From assembly GCA_002414185.1 (NCBI GenBank), contig DHYS01000009.1, forward strand, positions 29,579-42,064: a DNA stretch of 12,486 nt. The letters run 5' to 3'. The notes under the pieces are model-generated. The model saw nothing but the letters and a program-made list of their open reading frames with translations. It searched no databases and had not been told where the DNA came from. Made by a program: the position numbers and the translations under genes. This stretch comes from Patescibacteria group bacterium UBA5124 (GTDB lineage Bacteria > Patescibacteriota > Gracilibacteria > Absconditabacterales > Absconditicoccaceae). Below are positions 1 to 8,152 of the stretch, piece after piece; within the stretch, counting starts at the first letter, position 1; every line of letters starts with the position of its first letter.

Positions 1-294
1 TCCTCATTTACGTCCTCACATTCCAGGATGCATCATCTCTCCAGATCCAATTTGGAATCAACTTCCAAAATGACGTCCAAAGTCAGCTCCTGATCCCATT
101 TCAAATCCACTTCCAAAAGGAGGTCTTATATCAGATCCAGATCCCATCATTCATCTAGGTCCGCGTCCCATTCCTCTTGAGAATGTTGTTTTTTCTCCAC
201 TTCCTGTTGAAGTATTGTTAGCATATGTAGTTGCTGTAACTGCAGCAGCAGATAACACAACGATACCAGCTAAAATAAAAGCACTTTTTTTCAT
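1..294 (-). CDS. Secreted glycine-rich repeat protein, 3' end cut by window
   Basis: Read from ATG at 294 down to the window edge with UGA as Gly, this gives 98 residues with no stop. The N-terminus (MKKSAFILAGIVVLSAAAVTA) is a typical Sec signal peptide: two lysines, a hydrophobic core and small residues, with likely cleavage near TYA-NN at residues 23-26. The mature part is rich in Gly, Ser, Met, Phe and Arg and contains imperfect 16-residue units with a shared GSG core. In-frame UGA codons occur at residues 48, 79, 93 and 97; under the standard code the protein would end at residue 47. A TATACT hexamer at 339-344 (minus sense) could be a -10 box, but no good -35 is visible. No Shine-Dalgarno motif precedes the ATG. 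The family is not recognised. Low complexity and export suggest a cell-surface or periplasmic role, which is inference. The C-terminus lies outside the window. Confidence 0.75.
22..165 (-). repeat. Imperfect 48-bp (16-codon) tandem repeat in glycine-rich gene
   Basis: Three consecutive 16-codon units can be aligned on the minus strand at 165-118, 117-70 and 69-22. The last two are clearest: FGSGFEMGSG and FGSGFQIGSG. The first keeps only the MMGSGS core. At the fourth codon of the unit, the second copy has GGA (106-108) and the third copy has TGA (58-60). The repeat therefore shows GGA and TGA exchanging at a homologous position. Confidence 0.6.
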
Positions 295-371
295 TAGCAC
301 ACACTAAGAATATAAAATCCCTCTAGATGGGCGAGTGTAGTATACTCATGAATCTTAAGATAACCTTAATC

Positions 372-399
372 AAAAAAAATAGGTAAGTACTACCTATTT
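372..399 (-). terminator. Rho-independent terminator (minus strand)
   Basis: A 9-bp inverted repeat (AAATAGGTA at 377-385 and TACCTATTT at 391-399) encloses a 5-base loop. On the minus strand the hairpin runs straight into a U-tract encoded by the A-run at 372-379. On the plus strand the following bases are CGTTATTG, so only the minus direction looks functional. It implies minus-strand transcription entering from higher coordinates, consistent with the small reading frame at 443-574, and it isolates the glycine-rich gene from that transcript. Confidence 0.6.
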
Positions 400-442
400 C
401 GTTATTGAAAATAATAAAAATGAAAACAATTATGTAAAGAAA

Positions 443-574
443 TTATTTTTTGTTTGGATTTCCAAGTGTTGAGATAATCCACATGATGATACCTACTGTT
501 GTTGGCAAATATACTGCCGCTCGACCCCTAATAATCTTAGTATAGTAAACAAATAAATCACATGAAGGATAGAA
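443..574 (-). pseudogene. Possible remnant of a small membrane-protein gene
   Basis: The 374-base gap between the glycine-rich gene and the nitroreductase has no full gene. On the minus strand an open frame runs from 574 to a TAA at 443-445. Its C-terminal part reads RGRAAVYLPTTVGIIMWIIS followed by TLGNPNKK, a hydrophobic segment with a polar tail, as in small membrane proteins. The only in-frame ATG leaves 13 residues. A better-placed ATG at 561-563 lies in another frame and reaches a stop after eight codons, so a frameshift may separate start and body. The terminator at 372-399 is correctly placed downstream. It could be a decayed gene, a gene with a non-ATG start, or a chance frame. The family is not recognised. 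Confidence 0.25.
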
Positions 575-609
575 TTATATACCAAGAAAGCAAGAGAAAA
601 ATTCTGTAA

Positions 610-637
610 TTGATTTTTTAACATAGAAAACTATGAA
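610..637 (+). promoter_or_regulatory. Weak candidate promoter for the nitroreductase gene
   Basis: TTGATT at 610-615 and TATGAA at 632-637 are separated by 16 bases, which resembles a sigma-70 promoter with four of six matches in each box. Transcription would start about 25 bases before the ATG at 669. A second -10-like hexamer, TATAAA at 652-657, lies closer to the start but has no partner. The region is very AT-rich, so chance matches are likely. Confidence 0.25.
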
Positions 638-668
638 TAACAAAATTTATTTATAAAAAAGAAATTTC

Positions 669-1178
669 ATGGATCTTATAGAAAATATAAAGACACGTAG
701 AAGTATTCGTACCTATACAAAACAAAACATAGAAAAAAGTCAGATTTTATTATTGTTGGAATCTGCTATGTATGCTCCATCTGCACACAACGAGCAGCCT
801 TGGCAATTTATTGTTGTAGATGATACAAGTATTTTAGAAAAGATCTCTTGATTTCATCAATGGATAACTATGGCTAAAGAAGCTCCTGTAGGTATCTTAG
901 TTTGTTGAGATCTCAATAAAGATGTTGCTGGTGGATTCTGGATCCAAGATTGTGCAGCAGCAACGCAAAATATTTTGTTAACTGCTCATAATCTATGATT
1001 AGGAACTGTTTGGACAGGGATTTATCCACAAAAAGATATTATAGAAAAATTTTCATCATTTTTTAAGTTACCAGAACATATTGTTCCTTTTGCTTTTATT
1101 CCCCTTGGATATCCAGCAGGAGAATGAAGAGCAGGTAATCGTTTTAAGGAAGAAAAAATTCACTGGAATTCTCGATAA
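669..1178 (+). CDS. Nitroreductase-family flavoprotein
   Basis: With UGA as Gly this is a complete 169-residue protein ending in TAA. The family binds FMN and uses NAD(P)H to reduce nitro compounds, quinones or flavins in the cytoplasm. Visible family features are the N-terminal phosphate-binding RRSIRTYT (residues 10-17), APSAHNEQPW (36-45), and the long helix with AHNLGLGTVWTG (106-117), followed by PLGYPAGE near the C-terminus. In-frame UGA falls at residues 61, 80, 110 and 153. Position 110 is a strongly conserved glycine of the family, which argues for Gly and against Trp. At 169 residues it belongs with the shorter members rather than the roughly 217-residue NfsB type. No Shine-Dalgarno is seen. 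A weak hairpin with a T-run follows. The substrate cannot be predicted. Confidence 0.92.
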
Positions 1179-1211
1179 GACCACATATTTTATATAAGTA
1201 CTTTTCTATTA

Positions 1212-1247
1212 ACCATCTATTGTAAAATAAAGGAAATGGTGTTTTTT
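1212..1247 (+). terminator. Weak possible terminator after the nitroreductase gene
   Basis: ACCAT (1212-1216) can pair with ATGGT (1236-1240), with an inner TATT/AATA pairing, followed by a run of six T at 1242-1247. The stem is short, A/T-rich and interrupted, so this is a marginal call. It lies just upstream of the purL promoter, where a terminator would be expected. Confidence 0.3.
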
Positions 1248-1251
1248 AGTA

Positions 1252-1289
1252 TTGACTAAATATGTCTTATTTATATAAAAAAAGACATA
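1252..1289 (+). promoter_or_regulatory. purL promoter with an inverted repeat spanning the -10 box
   Basis: TTGACT (1252-1257) and TATAAA (1274-1279) are spaced by 16 bases, the best sigma-70-like promoter in the window. Transcription would begin near 1286, leaving a leader of about 80 bases before the purL ATG. An inverted repeat, TATGTCTT (1261-1268) and AAGACATA (1282-1289), is centred on the -10 region. This geometry suits a repressor operator. A transcribed hairpin is less likely because its left arm lies upstream of the start site. The regulator is unknown. Confidence 0.5.
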
Positions 1290-1366
1290 ATCTCAAAAAA
1301 TGGGTTTATCAAAAACAGAAATTAATGAAATAATTAACATAATGTAAAACCAAAAATTAAACGTGT

Positions 1367-4300
1367 ATGAAAACAAAAGTTTCTTTTTTTCAAAGCAAAA
1401 CAGACAGTAAAGTATATGCTGTCCAGTCTACTACTATGCTTTCAGATGAAGATGTAGGTAAACTGGTTTGGGCATTAAATGCTTCACTGTATGAAGAATC
1501 TACGTGCAATGGAGTATATATTGGTCCTCGTGTAGGATTGGTTACTCCATGGAGTAGTAGTGCTGTAGATATTACCCGAAACGCCAATATCCATGGTATT
1601 ATAAGGATAGAGGAGTTTGAGCCAGTATCTGATGATAAAATATTATTAGATCCTATGCTCAAAGCTATATATAACTCTCTTGGACAAGATGTGTTTGATG
1701 TAAACAAGCAGCCAGATCCTATATTACATATAGATGATATTGCTGCTTACAACAAATCCGAAGGACTTGCCTTGAGTGATGATGAGGTGGAATACCTAAA
1801 AAATACAGTAAAAAAAATCGGGAGAACTTTGACTGATAGCGAAATCTTCGGATTTTCTCAGGCAAATTCAGACCACTGCCGGCACAAAGTATTCAACGGT
1901 AAATTTGTTATTGATGGTGAAGAAATGCCGTTTACCTTGTTTCAGTTGATTAAGGAAACAACCAAGCAAAATCCTAATGGAGTAGTCTCTGCATACAAAG
2001 ACAATTGTGCTTTGATGCAAGGTCCTACAATGGCTCAATTTGCTCCAAAACATGGAGACAAACCGAGTAATTTCCAGATTGTTGATTTTGAAGGAGTATT
2101 TTCTTTGAAAGCTGAGACACACAATTTTCCAACGACTGTGGAACCTTTCAATGGTGCAGCGACTGGATCGGGCGGAGAAATCCGTGACCGAATGGGGGCT
2201 GGTACAGGATCGCTTCCTTTTGCAGGAAGTGCAGTCTATATGACTTCATATCCTCGTACAACATCTGAAAATTCTTGGGAACAAAATATTCCTGAGAGAC
2301 CATGGTTGTATCAAACACCTATGGATATTCTTATCAAGGCTTCAAATGGTGCCAGTGACTTTGGAAACAAATTTGGTCAGCCACTGATCAATGGTGGTTT
2401 ACTAACCTTTGAACACCAAGAAAATGGTAAAATTCAGGCCTATGATAAGGTAATTATGATGGCAGGCGGTATAGGGATAGCAAAACAGCGCGATGTCCAA
2501 AAACATATTCCTCCAGTTGGTAGTATAGCAGTTCTTCTTGGAGGTGATAACTACCGTATTGGAATGGGTGGAGGAGCTGTAAGCTCTGTATCCACAGGAC
2601 AATATAGTAATGGTATCGAGCTTAATGCTGTTCAGCGAGCCAACCCGCAAATGCAAAAACGTGCTTTTAATGTAGTACGTGCCTTTGTAGAAGCAAGTCA
2701 TAATCCTATCTTTTCGATCCATGATCATGGAGCAGGAGGACATTTCAATTGTCTTTCTGAATTGGTGGATAGCTGTGGTGGAGTAATTCATCTTAATCGT
2801 TTACCTATCGGTGATCCAACGCTTTCTGCTAAAGAAATTATTGGAAACGAATCACAGGAGCGAATGGGATTAGTACTTCCTGCAGAAGAGTATGATCTGA
2901 TAAAGACTATTTCTGATCGCGAAAATTGTCCTTGTTACAATATCGGGACAATTACTGGTGATATGAAATTTGTCTTTGCTGACGAGAATACCGGTGAAAC
3001 ACCAATCGATATGCAATTGGAAGATATCTTTGGAAATCCTCCTAAGGTAGTTATGAAAGATACAAGCGTAGTTACAGAATACGCTCCTGTACAGGTTCCA
3101 GTTGATAATGATGCTATTGTAGATGCTATTGAAGCAGTGCTTTCTCTGGAAGGAGTTGCTTGTAAGGACTGGTTAACTAACAAAGTTGACCGTTCTGTTA
3201 CAGGGCGCGTAGCTTTACAGCAAACTTGTGGTGAAATTCAGCTTCCGCTGAATAACCTGGGTATAATGGCATATGATTATGTTGGTAAAAAAGGGATTGC
3301 AACCAGTATCGGTTTTGCTCCTGTTGCAGCTTTGGTTGATCCAGGGGCTGGTTCTCGGTTAGCTATTGGAAAGTCGTTAACCAATATTCTCTGGACGCCA
3401 CTTACTCATGGACTCAAAGGCGTATCACTCAGTGCAAACTGGATGTGGCCAACCAAGTCTCCAGGAGAAGTAGCTCGACTGTATGAAGCAGTCAAAGCAT
3501 GTAGTGAATTTGCTATTGCATTAGGTATCAATATCCCAACGGGTAAAGATTCTATGTCGATGACGCAAAAATACAAAGACATGTCAGTTGATTCTCCAGG
3601 TACCGTAATTATTTCAGCTGTTGCAGAAACTACTGATGTACGGAAATCAATCAAACCAGTTCTCCAACAGGTTCCCGGTAGTAAACTCTATTATATTGAT
3701 TTTGGGAAATCTGGATATGGATTGGGTGGTAGTGCTTATGCACAGACTCAAGGTAAGATTGGAGGAAATACTGCTGATGTTATTGATCCTGCATACTTTA
3801 GTTTAGCATTTGAAAAAGTGCAAAAGCTGGTTGTTGATGATCAGATTCTTGCCGGGCATGATATTTCAGGTGGTGGATTGATAACCACGCTCCTTGAAAT
3901 GAACTTTGCTAATACAGCAGGTGGAATGGAGTTGTATATCAGTGAATCAAGATTTGCTGGCATACTGTTTAGCGAAAATCCCGGTGTGGTTATCCAAGTG
4001 AGAGAGGATTTTGATGAAGATTTATTGTCAGGATTACAATTCTCTCATATTGGTGAATATTTACCATCACATATTATGAGGATATCTAAATATATGATTG
4101 GGGAAAAATCTTATGATCCGATAGTATTGGATATCAATATATTGCGGGATGTTTGGTTTTATCCATCATGTTATTTAGATAATAAGCAAAAAGCGTCTGG
4201 AGATCGACTTGCTCATTACAAAAGACAAGCTCTTTCGTTCCGGTTTCCAGAAAACTTTAAAGGGACTCTTGAGCAATATGGACTTGAACTCAAACGGCAA

Positions 4301-5053
4301 AAACCTTCAGGGATCAAAGCCGCGATCATTCGCGAACAAGGTTCCAATGGTGATCGTGAGATGGCTTGGATGATGTATCTTGCTGGACTTGATGTCAGGG
4401 ATGTGCATATGACAGACCTTGTTAGCGGACGAGAAACATTGGAAGATGTAAACCTTATTGTGTTTGTTGGAGGATTTTCCAACTCAGACGTATTGGGTTC
4501 TGCTAAAGGTTGGGCCGGTGCATTCAAATTTAATCCCAAAGCCAAAGAAGCCTTAGACAAGTTTTATGCTCGTCCAGATACATTAAGTCTGGGAGTATGT
4601 AACGGTTGCCAACTTATGGTGGAATTGGGTTTGATTGATGTCTATGGTGATCAGCCAAAAATGTTACACAACGACTCCCGTAAGTTTGAATCAGGATTTG
4701 TAAGTGTATCAATCAAAGGCTCAAATGCCGTGATGTTACAATCATTAGCTGGTTCAAAATTGGGTATCTGGGTTGCTCATGGTGAAGGAAAATTTGCTCT
4801 TTCATCAGACCATAATGTAGCAATATCCTATTATTACGGAAGCTATCCAGCTAACCCTAATGGTAGTGCATATAATGCTGCAGGTATTGTTTCAGGAGAT
4901 GGCCGCCATCTTGCAATGATGCCCCATCCTGAACGAGGTATCTATCCAGAAAACTGGGCGTATTACCCAGAAGAACGGAAAAATGATGAAGTTACTCCTT
5001 GGATTCACATGTTTTTGGATGCAAAAACCTGGATTCAAGAAAATAAAAAGTAA
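1367..5053 (+). CDS. purL: Phosphoribosylformylglycinamidine synthase, long single-chain form
   Basis: This cytoplasmic enzyme makes FGAM from FGAR, glutamine and ATP, the fourth step of de novo purine synthesis. The 1228-residue length matches the large PurL that carries synthetase and glutaminase in one chain (E. coli about 1295), not the split PurL/PurQ/PurS form. An N-terminal PurS-like region and linker precede SQANSDHCRHKVFNG near 165-180. The ATP-site motif AETHNFPTTVEPFNGAATGS starts at 249. The C-terminal class I glutaminase domain has its Cys nucleophile in GVCNGCQ (Cys1078) and the His1187/Glu1189 pair in MPHPERG. All catalytic residues seen are intact, so it should be active. It has no UGA codon despite about 118 glycines, unlike its neighbours, and its sequence resembles the Bacteroidetes type, suggesting transfer. 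It stands alone, with its own promoter and terminator; no other pur gene is in the window. Confidence 0.97.
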   Translation: MKTKVSFFQSKTDSKVYAVQSTTMLSDEDVGKLVWALNASLYEESTCNGVYIGPRVGLVTPWSSSAVDITRNANIHGIIRIEEFEPVSDDKILLDPMLKAIYNSLGQDVFDVNKQPDPILHIDDIAAYNKSEGLALSDDEVEYLKNTVKKIGRTLTDSEIFGFSQANSDHCRHKVFNGKFVIDGEEMPFTLFQLIKETTKQNPNGVVSAYKDNCALMQGPTMAQFAPKHGDKPSNFQIVDFEGVFSLKAETHNFPTTVEPFNGAATGSGGEIRDRMGAGTGSLPFAGSAVYMTSYPRTTSENSWEQNIPERPWLYQTPMDILIKASNGASDFGNKFGQPLINGGLLTFEHQENGKIQAYDKVIMMAGGIGIAKQRDVQKHIPPVGSIAVLLGGDNYRIGMGGGAVSSVSTGQYSNGIELNAVQRANPQMQKRAFNVVRAFVEASHNPIFSIHDHGAGGHFNCLSELVDSCGGVIHLNRLPIGDPTLSAKEIIGNESQERMGLVLPAEEYDLIKTISDRENCPCYNIGTITGDMKFVFADENTGETPIDMQLEDIFGNPPKVVMKDTSVVTEYAPVQVPVDNDAIVDAIEAVLSLEGVACKDWLTNKVDRSVTGRVALQQTCGEIQLPLNNLGIMAYDYVGKKGIATSIGFAPVAALVDPGAGSRLAIGKSLTNILWTPLTHGLKGVSLSANWMWPTKSPGEVARLYEAVKACSEFAIALGINIPTGKDSMSMTQKYKDMSVDSPGTVIISAVAETTDVRKSIKPVLQQVPGSKLYYIDFGKSGYGLGGSAYAQTQGKIGGNTADVIDPAYFSLAFEKVQKLVVDDQILAGHDISGGGLITTLLEMNFANTAGGMELYISESRFAGILFSENPGVVIQVREDFDEDLLSGLQFSHIGEYLPSHIMRISKYMIGEKSYDPIVLDINILRDVWFYPSCYLDNKQKASGDRLAHYKRQALSFRFPENFKGTLEQYGLELKRQKPSGIKAAIIREQGSNGDREMAWMMYLAGLDVRDVHMTDLVSGRETLEDVNLIVFVGGFSNSDVLGSAKGWAGAFKFNPKAKEALDKFYARPDTLSLGVCNGCQLMVELGLIDVYGDQPKMLHNDSRKFESGFVSVSIKGSNAVMLQSLAGSKLGIWVAHGEGKFALSSDHNVAISYYYGSYPANPNGSAYNAAGIVSGDGRHLAMMPHPERGIYPENWAYYPEERKNDEVTPWIHMFLDAKTWIQENKK

Positions 5054-5073
5054 TTTTAGTGCAAAAATTAAAG

Positions 5074-5107
5074 ACCACGAGAGGTATATCTGCTCGTGGT
5101 TTTTTTT
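5074..5107 (+). terminator. Rho-independent terminator of purL
   Basis: ACCACGAG (5074-5081) pairs with CTCGTGGT (5093-5100) around an 11-base loop and is followed by a T-run through 5107. It begins 20 bases after the purL stop and is the most GC-rich hairpin in the window. It ends the purL transcript before the SLH gene. Confidence 0.85.
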
Positions 5108-5182
5108 ATCCTAAAAATAAAATGGAAAACCTATCGTCATATATATCAGAATAAAAAGTTTTTTTATTGTTTATTCTATACT

Positions 5183-6577
5183 ATGAAAAATTCACACAAG
5201 TACAGTCTTTTCCTCATGACTAGTATAGTTGTTTGAGTATTTTTTTCTGTTTCTATAAACAAATCTCAGGCAGCTAGTTCTCTTTCTGATATTAGTAATC
5301 ATAAGTATCGTGAGAGTATCCAGTTTCTTTATGATCGTGGAGTTGTCAAAGGATATACGGATGGGACTTTTGGTCCTGATCGCGCAGTCAATCGTGCGGA
5401 GATTTTGAAAATTATTTTGGAAGCGGATTTGAGTGGCGATATTTCAGAACAAACCGATTGTTTTCCTGATGTACATGATGAATGGTATGCTAAATATGTC
5501 TGTTATGCTAAAGAGCATGCGATCATCAAAGGATACAACGATGGTACATTTAAGCCCGGACAAAATGTAATAATAGCAGAAGCACTTAAGATCAGTCTGG
5601 AATCCTTCAATGAAACGATAGATCAATCAAGTAAGACGACATGGTACGAACCATACATCAACTTTGTTCATAATAATAGTATTTTTTCTAAATATGCACT
5701 TCTTCCTACCAAAGAAATGACTCGTGGAGAAATGGCATACTTGATACATCAATTACTCTTACAAAAAGAAGGAAAAATTCAATTTACAGGAATCCGTAAT
5801 GTAAAGAGTCTATGATGTGGTAATCCAGCACCGACGACGCCACCTACTGAATCCATAGTAAATGGATTGGCTCGTCATTACATTACCGTCATCGGTAATA
5901 AGTACAACAAAGATACCCCTACCAAACTTATTTTTGCTTTTCATGGTCGTACTAATCCAAATACCATGGTGCGTACCTACTATGATGTAGAAGAAGCATC
6001 AAATGGAAACGCTATCATAGTGTATCCTAGTGGATTACCTGAAGAAGGTCCAAAACGTAATTGGAGTAATGGATGAGATCCTTCAGATAAACTAAGAGAT
6101 TTTGCTTTGTTTGATCAGTTAGTCAAAGAATTTAGTGAAAACTATTGTATCAACAAAGACCAGATATTTGTCGTAGGACATTCGTTGGGAGCTTGGTTTA
6201 CCAATAGTTTATCTTGTGCCCGCGGTGACGTAATCCGTGCTATAGGAAGTGTGGGAGGAGGTACAACAATCAATAGATGTAGTTGACCAGTAGCAGCTTT
6301 GATTATGCAAAATCCAGATGATAACCTTAGTCCTATGAGTGCTGGAGTTGCAGCCCGCGATCAAATGCTTAGACAAAATTCTTGTGATCCAACGGCTACG
6401 ACGCCTATGGGGCCAGCAGGAGGAAACTGTGTTTTATATACCAAATGTCAGGCTGATGCTCCAGTAATCTGGTGTCCTCACTCTGATTCTACCAATGAAC
6501 GCGGAGGATATTATCCTCATACCTGGCCAGATTTTGCCGGTGAAATGATCCGAAATTTCCTTGATGCTCAGAAATAA
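5183..6577 (+). CDS. Secreted SLH-domain protein fused to an esterase/depolymerase-like hydrolase
   Basis: With UGA as Gly the pieces in this region join into one 464-residue protein. Residues 1-30 form a signal peptide, with likely cleavage after SQA. Three S-layer homology repeats follow at about 36-82, 93-143 and 153-195; the first two carry KGYTDGTFGP and KGYNDGTFKP. A short Pro/Thr linker (about 213-225) leads to an alpha/beta-hydrolase domain resembling the LpqC/PHB-depolymerase and feruloyl-esterase group. Ser334 is the nucleophile in VVGHSLGA, Asp379 or Asp380 in QNPDDN the likely acid, and His446 in YPHTWPDF the base. UGA occurs at residues 18, 211, 298 and 368. The likely role is a cell-surface-anchored esterase acting on an external polymer or ester; the substrate is unknown. 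A TATACT hexamer abuts the ATG and no Shine-Dalgarno is seen. No terminator was found before the helicase 76 bases downstream, so read-through is possible. Confidence 0.88.
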
Positions 6578-6653
6578 TAGCTAACTCCTTCTTGATATTC
6601 ACTCCTACAAAAGTACCATACAGCTGAATATATTTATTTATAATTTTTTTCGT

Positions 6654-8117
6654 ATGTTGTTTAGTGAATGTTGATTAAAAGCTGGTTTGTTAAGATCTTT
6701 AGAAAGTATAGGATATAAAGAAGCTACCCCAATCCAAGAAAAAGTACTAAAAATTGCTCTACAGGGGCATAATATTGTTGGTCAGTCTCAGACAGGAACA
6801 GGAAAAACAGCAGCATTTTTGTTGCCAATTCTCAATAAGATTGATACAAATAGAAAGTCTATTCAAGCGTTGATATTAGCTCCTACCAGAGAATTAGTAA
6901 CCCAAATAGGTGATGAAATCAGAAATTTAACTAAATTTTATGGAGTAAGTTATGCATGTCTTTATGGATGAGCAAGTCCGCTTATTCAAAAAAATAATCT
7001 TAAGAGAAGTCCTGCAATAGTGGTGGCAACACCAGGGAGACTTATGGATTTTATGAATCAGAAAGTAATCAACATCAGTGTAGCTGATTATTTTATTCTC
7101 GATGAAGTGGATAGAATGCTGGATATGGGATTTGTGCGTGATATTCAAAGAATTCGAGCACATCTCAAAAATGTAAAACAAACGTATACCTTTTCTGCGA
7201 CGATGAATAATGAGATGAAGTCAATTATCAAAGAACATATATCTACTTATGAATTTATCAAAGTAGGAGAAGAAGTGACGGTAGATAAAATAGATCATAG
7301 ATATATTCCTATAGATCACGAACAAAAACTATTTAACATAGTAAATTTACTCCAAGCACATCCTCAAGAAAAAACAATAATATTTACTCATACAAAGAGA
7401 AATACAAAAACAATTCATCAGATTTTAATCTGAGATGGATTCAATGCGGGATTGCTAAATGGAGATATGTCTCAAGGAAAAAGACAGTCTACACTCAACG
7501 ATTTTAAACAAAACAAACTCCAGATATTAGTGACTACTGATGTAGCAGCGAGAGGACTCAATATGGAAAATGTAGGATTGGTTATCAATTTTGATGTACC
7601 TATCGATGCTAAAAGTTATATCCATAGAATCGGAAGAACGGGAAGAGCAGGTGCTAGTGGAAAAGCTATTATGTTGGTTTCTCCATTAGAAAGACCACTT
7701 GTTCAAGAAATAGAAAAAACTCATAGAATCAGAATTAAACAATCAGAACATATTGCTGTTAATGATAAAATGTGAGCATATGGAAATCTTCGTTTAGATA
7801 GATCTACGGACAAAAAATGAGGTAAAAAAATGATGTCCAAAAAACGTCTCACTCCCACACAAAAATATGGTAAATTACCGGATTTTGATGATCAAAAACC
7901 TATTAAAACAGAAAATAATTTTCGTAGCAATCCAAATCATAAGAAACACGAACGCAGACCATCTAGACCAGACAATCGTGTGGAAAAAAGATTTGAAAAA
8001 AGATCAGATAAAAGACCTGATGATCGCAGACCATGATGACACAAATGATCTAGACCAGATGCGAGACCATCAAAACCTCAAAGATTTAGAGGTATGGGAA
8101 AACCTAAACACAGATAA
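6654..8117 (+). CDS. DEAD-box-family RNA helicase (DEVD variant) with basic tail
   Basis: An ATP-dependent RNA helicase of 487 residues, likely acting in ribosome assembly or RNA turnover. The ATG at 6654 adds the usual N-terminal segment before the Q motif (GYKEATPIQ, 20-28); this needs UGA at residue 7. Motifs run in order: Walker A SQTGTGKT (45-52), PTREL (77-81), TPGR, motif II DEVD (150-153), SAT (181-183), TTDVAARGL (294-302) and HRIGRTGR (324-331). Motif II has Val in place of the usual Ala; the acidic residues needed for ATP hydrolysis are kept. From about residue 374 a lysine/arginine-rich, low-complexity tail follows, as in RhlE/CsdA-like proteins that bind structured RNA. UGA occurs at residues 7, 106, 260, 374, 389, 461, 462 and 465, so half or more lie in the tail. 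A TATAAT at 6639-6644 sits only nine bases before the ATG. Confidence 0.93.
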
Positions 8118-8120
8118 TAA

Positions 8121-8152
8121 AAAAAGACCCTGCATTTCGCAGGGCTTTTTTT
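8121..8152. terminator. Bidirectional terminator between helicase and ABC-F genes
   Basis: CCCTGC (8128-8133) and GCAGGG (8139-8144) form a stem with a 5-base loop. A T-run (8146-8152) follows on the plus strand. An A-run (8119-8125) on the other side gives the U-tract for the minus strand. The hairpin serves both convergent genes. Its plus-strand T-run touches the minus-strand stop codon at 8151-8153, so the two genes are packed very tightly. Confidence 0.85.

Noticed and set aside
669..1178. UGA as tryptophan (Mycoplasma-type code)
   Set aside because: Trp at residue 110 of the nitroreductase or in the TQGYWKTH motif would break conserved glycines, and TGG is used normally for Trp.
4216..4560. 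Antisense open frames inside purL (several of 80-130 codons)
   Set aside because: They lie opposite the conserved purL coding sequence, have no recognisable domains and are expected by chance in a long gene.
5183..6577. Reading the fragmented frames as a pseudogene or several small genes
   Set aside because: Every break is a TGA in the same frame, with no frameshift, and the joined protein has complete SLH and hydrolase domains. The same holds for the nitroreductase, helicase, ABC-F and surface-protein genes.
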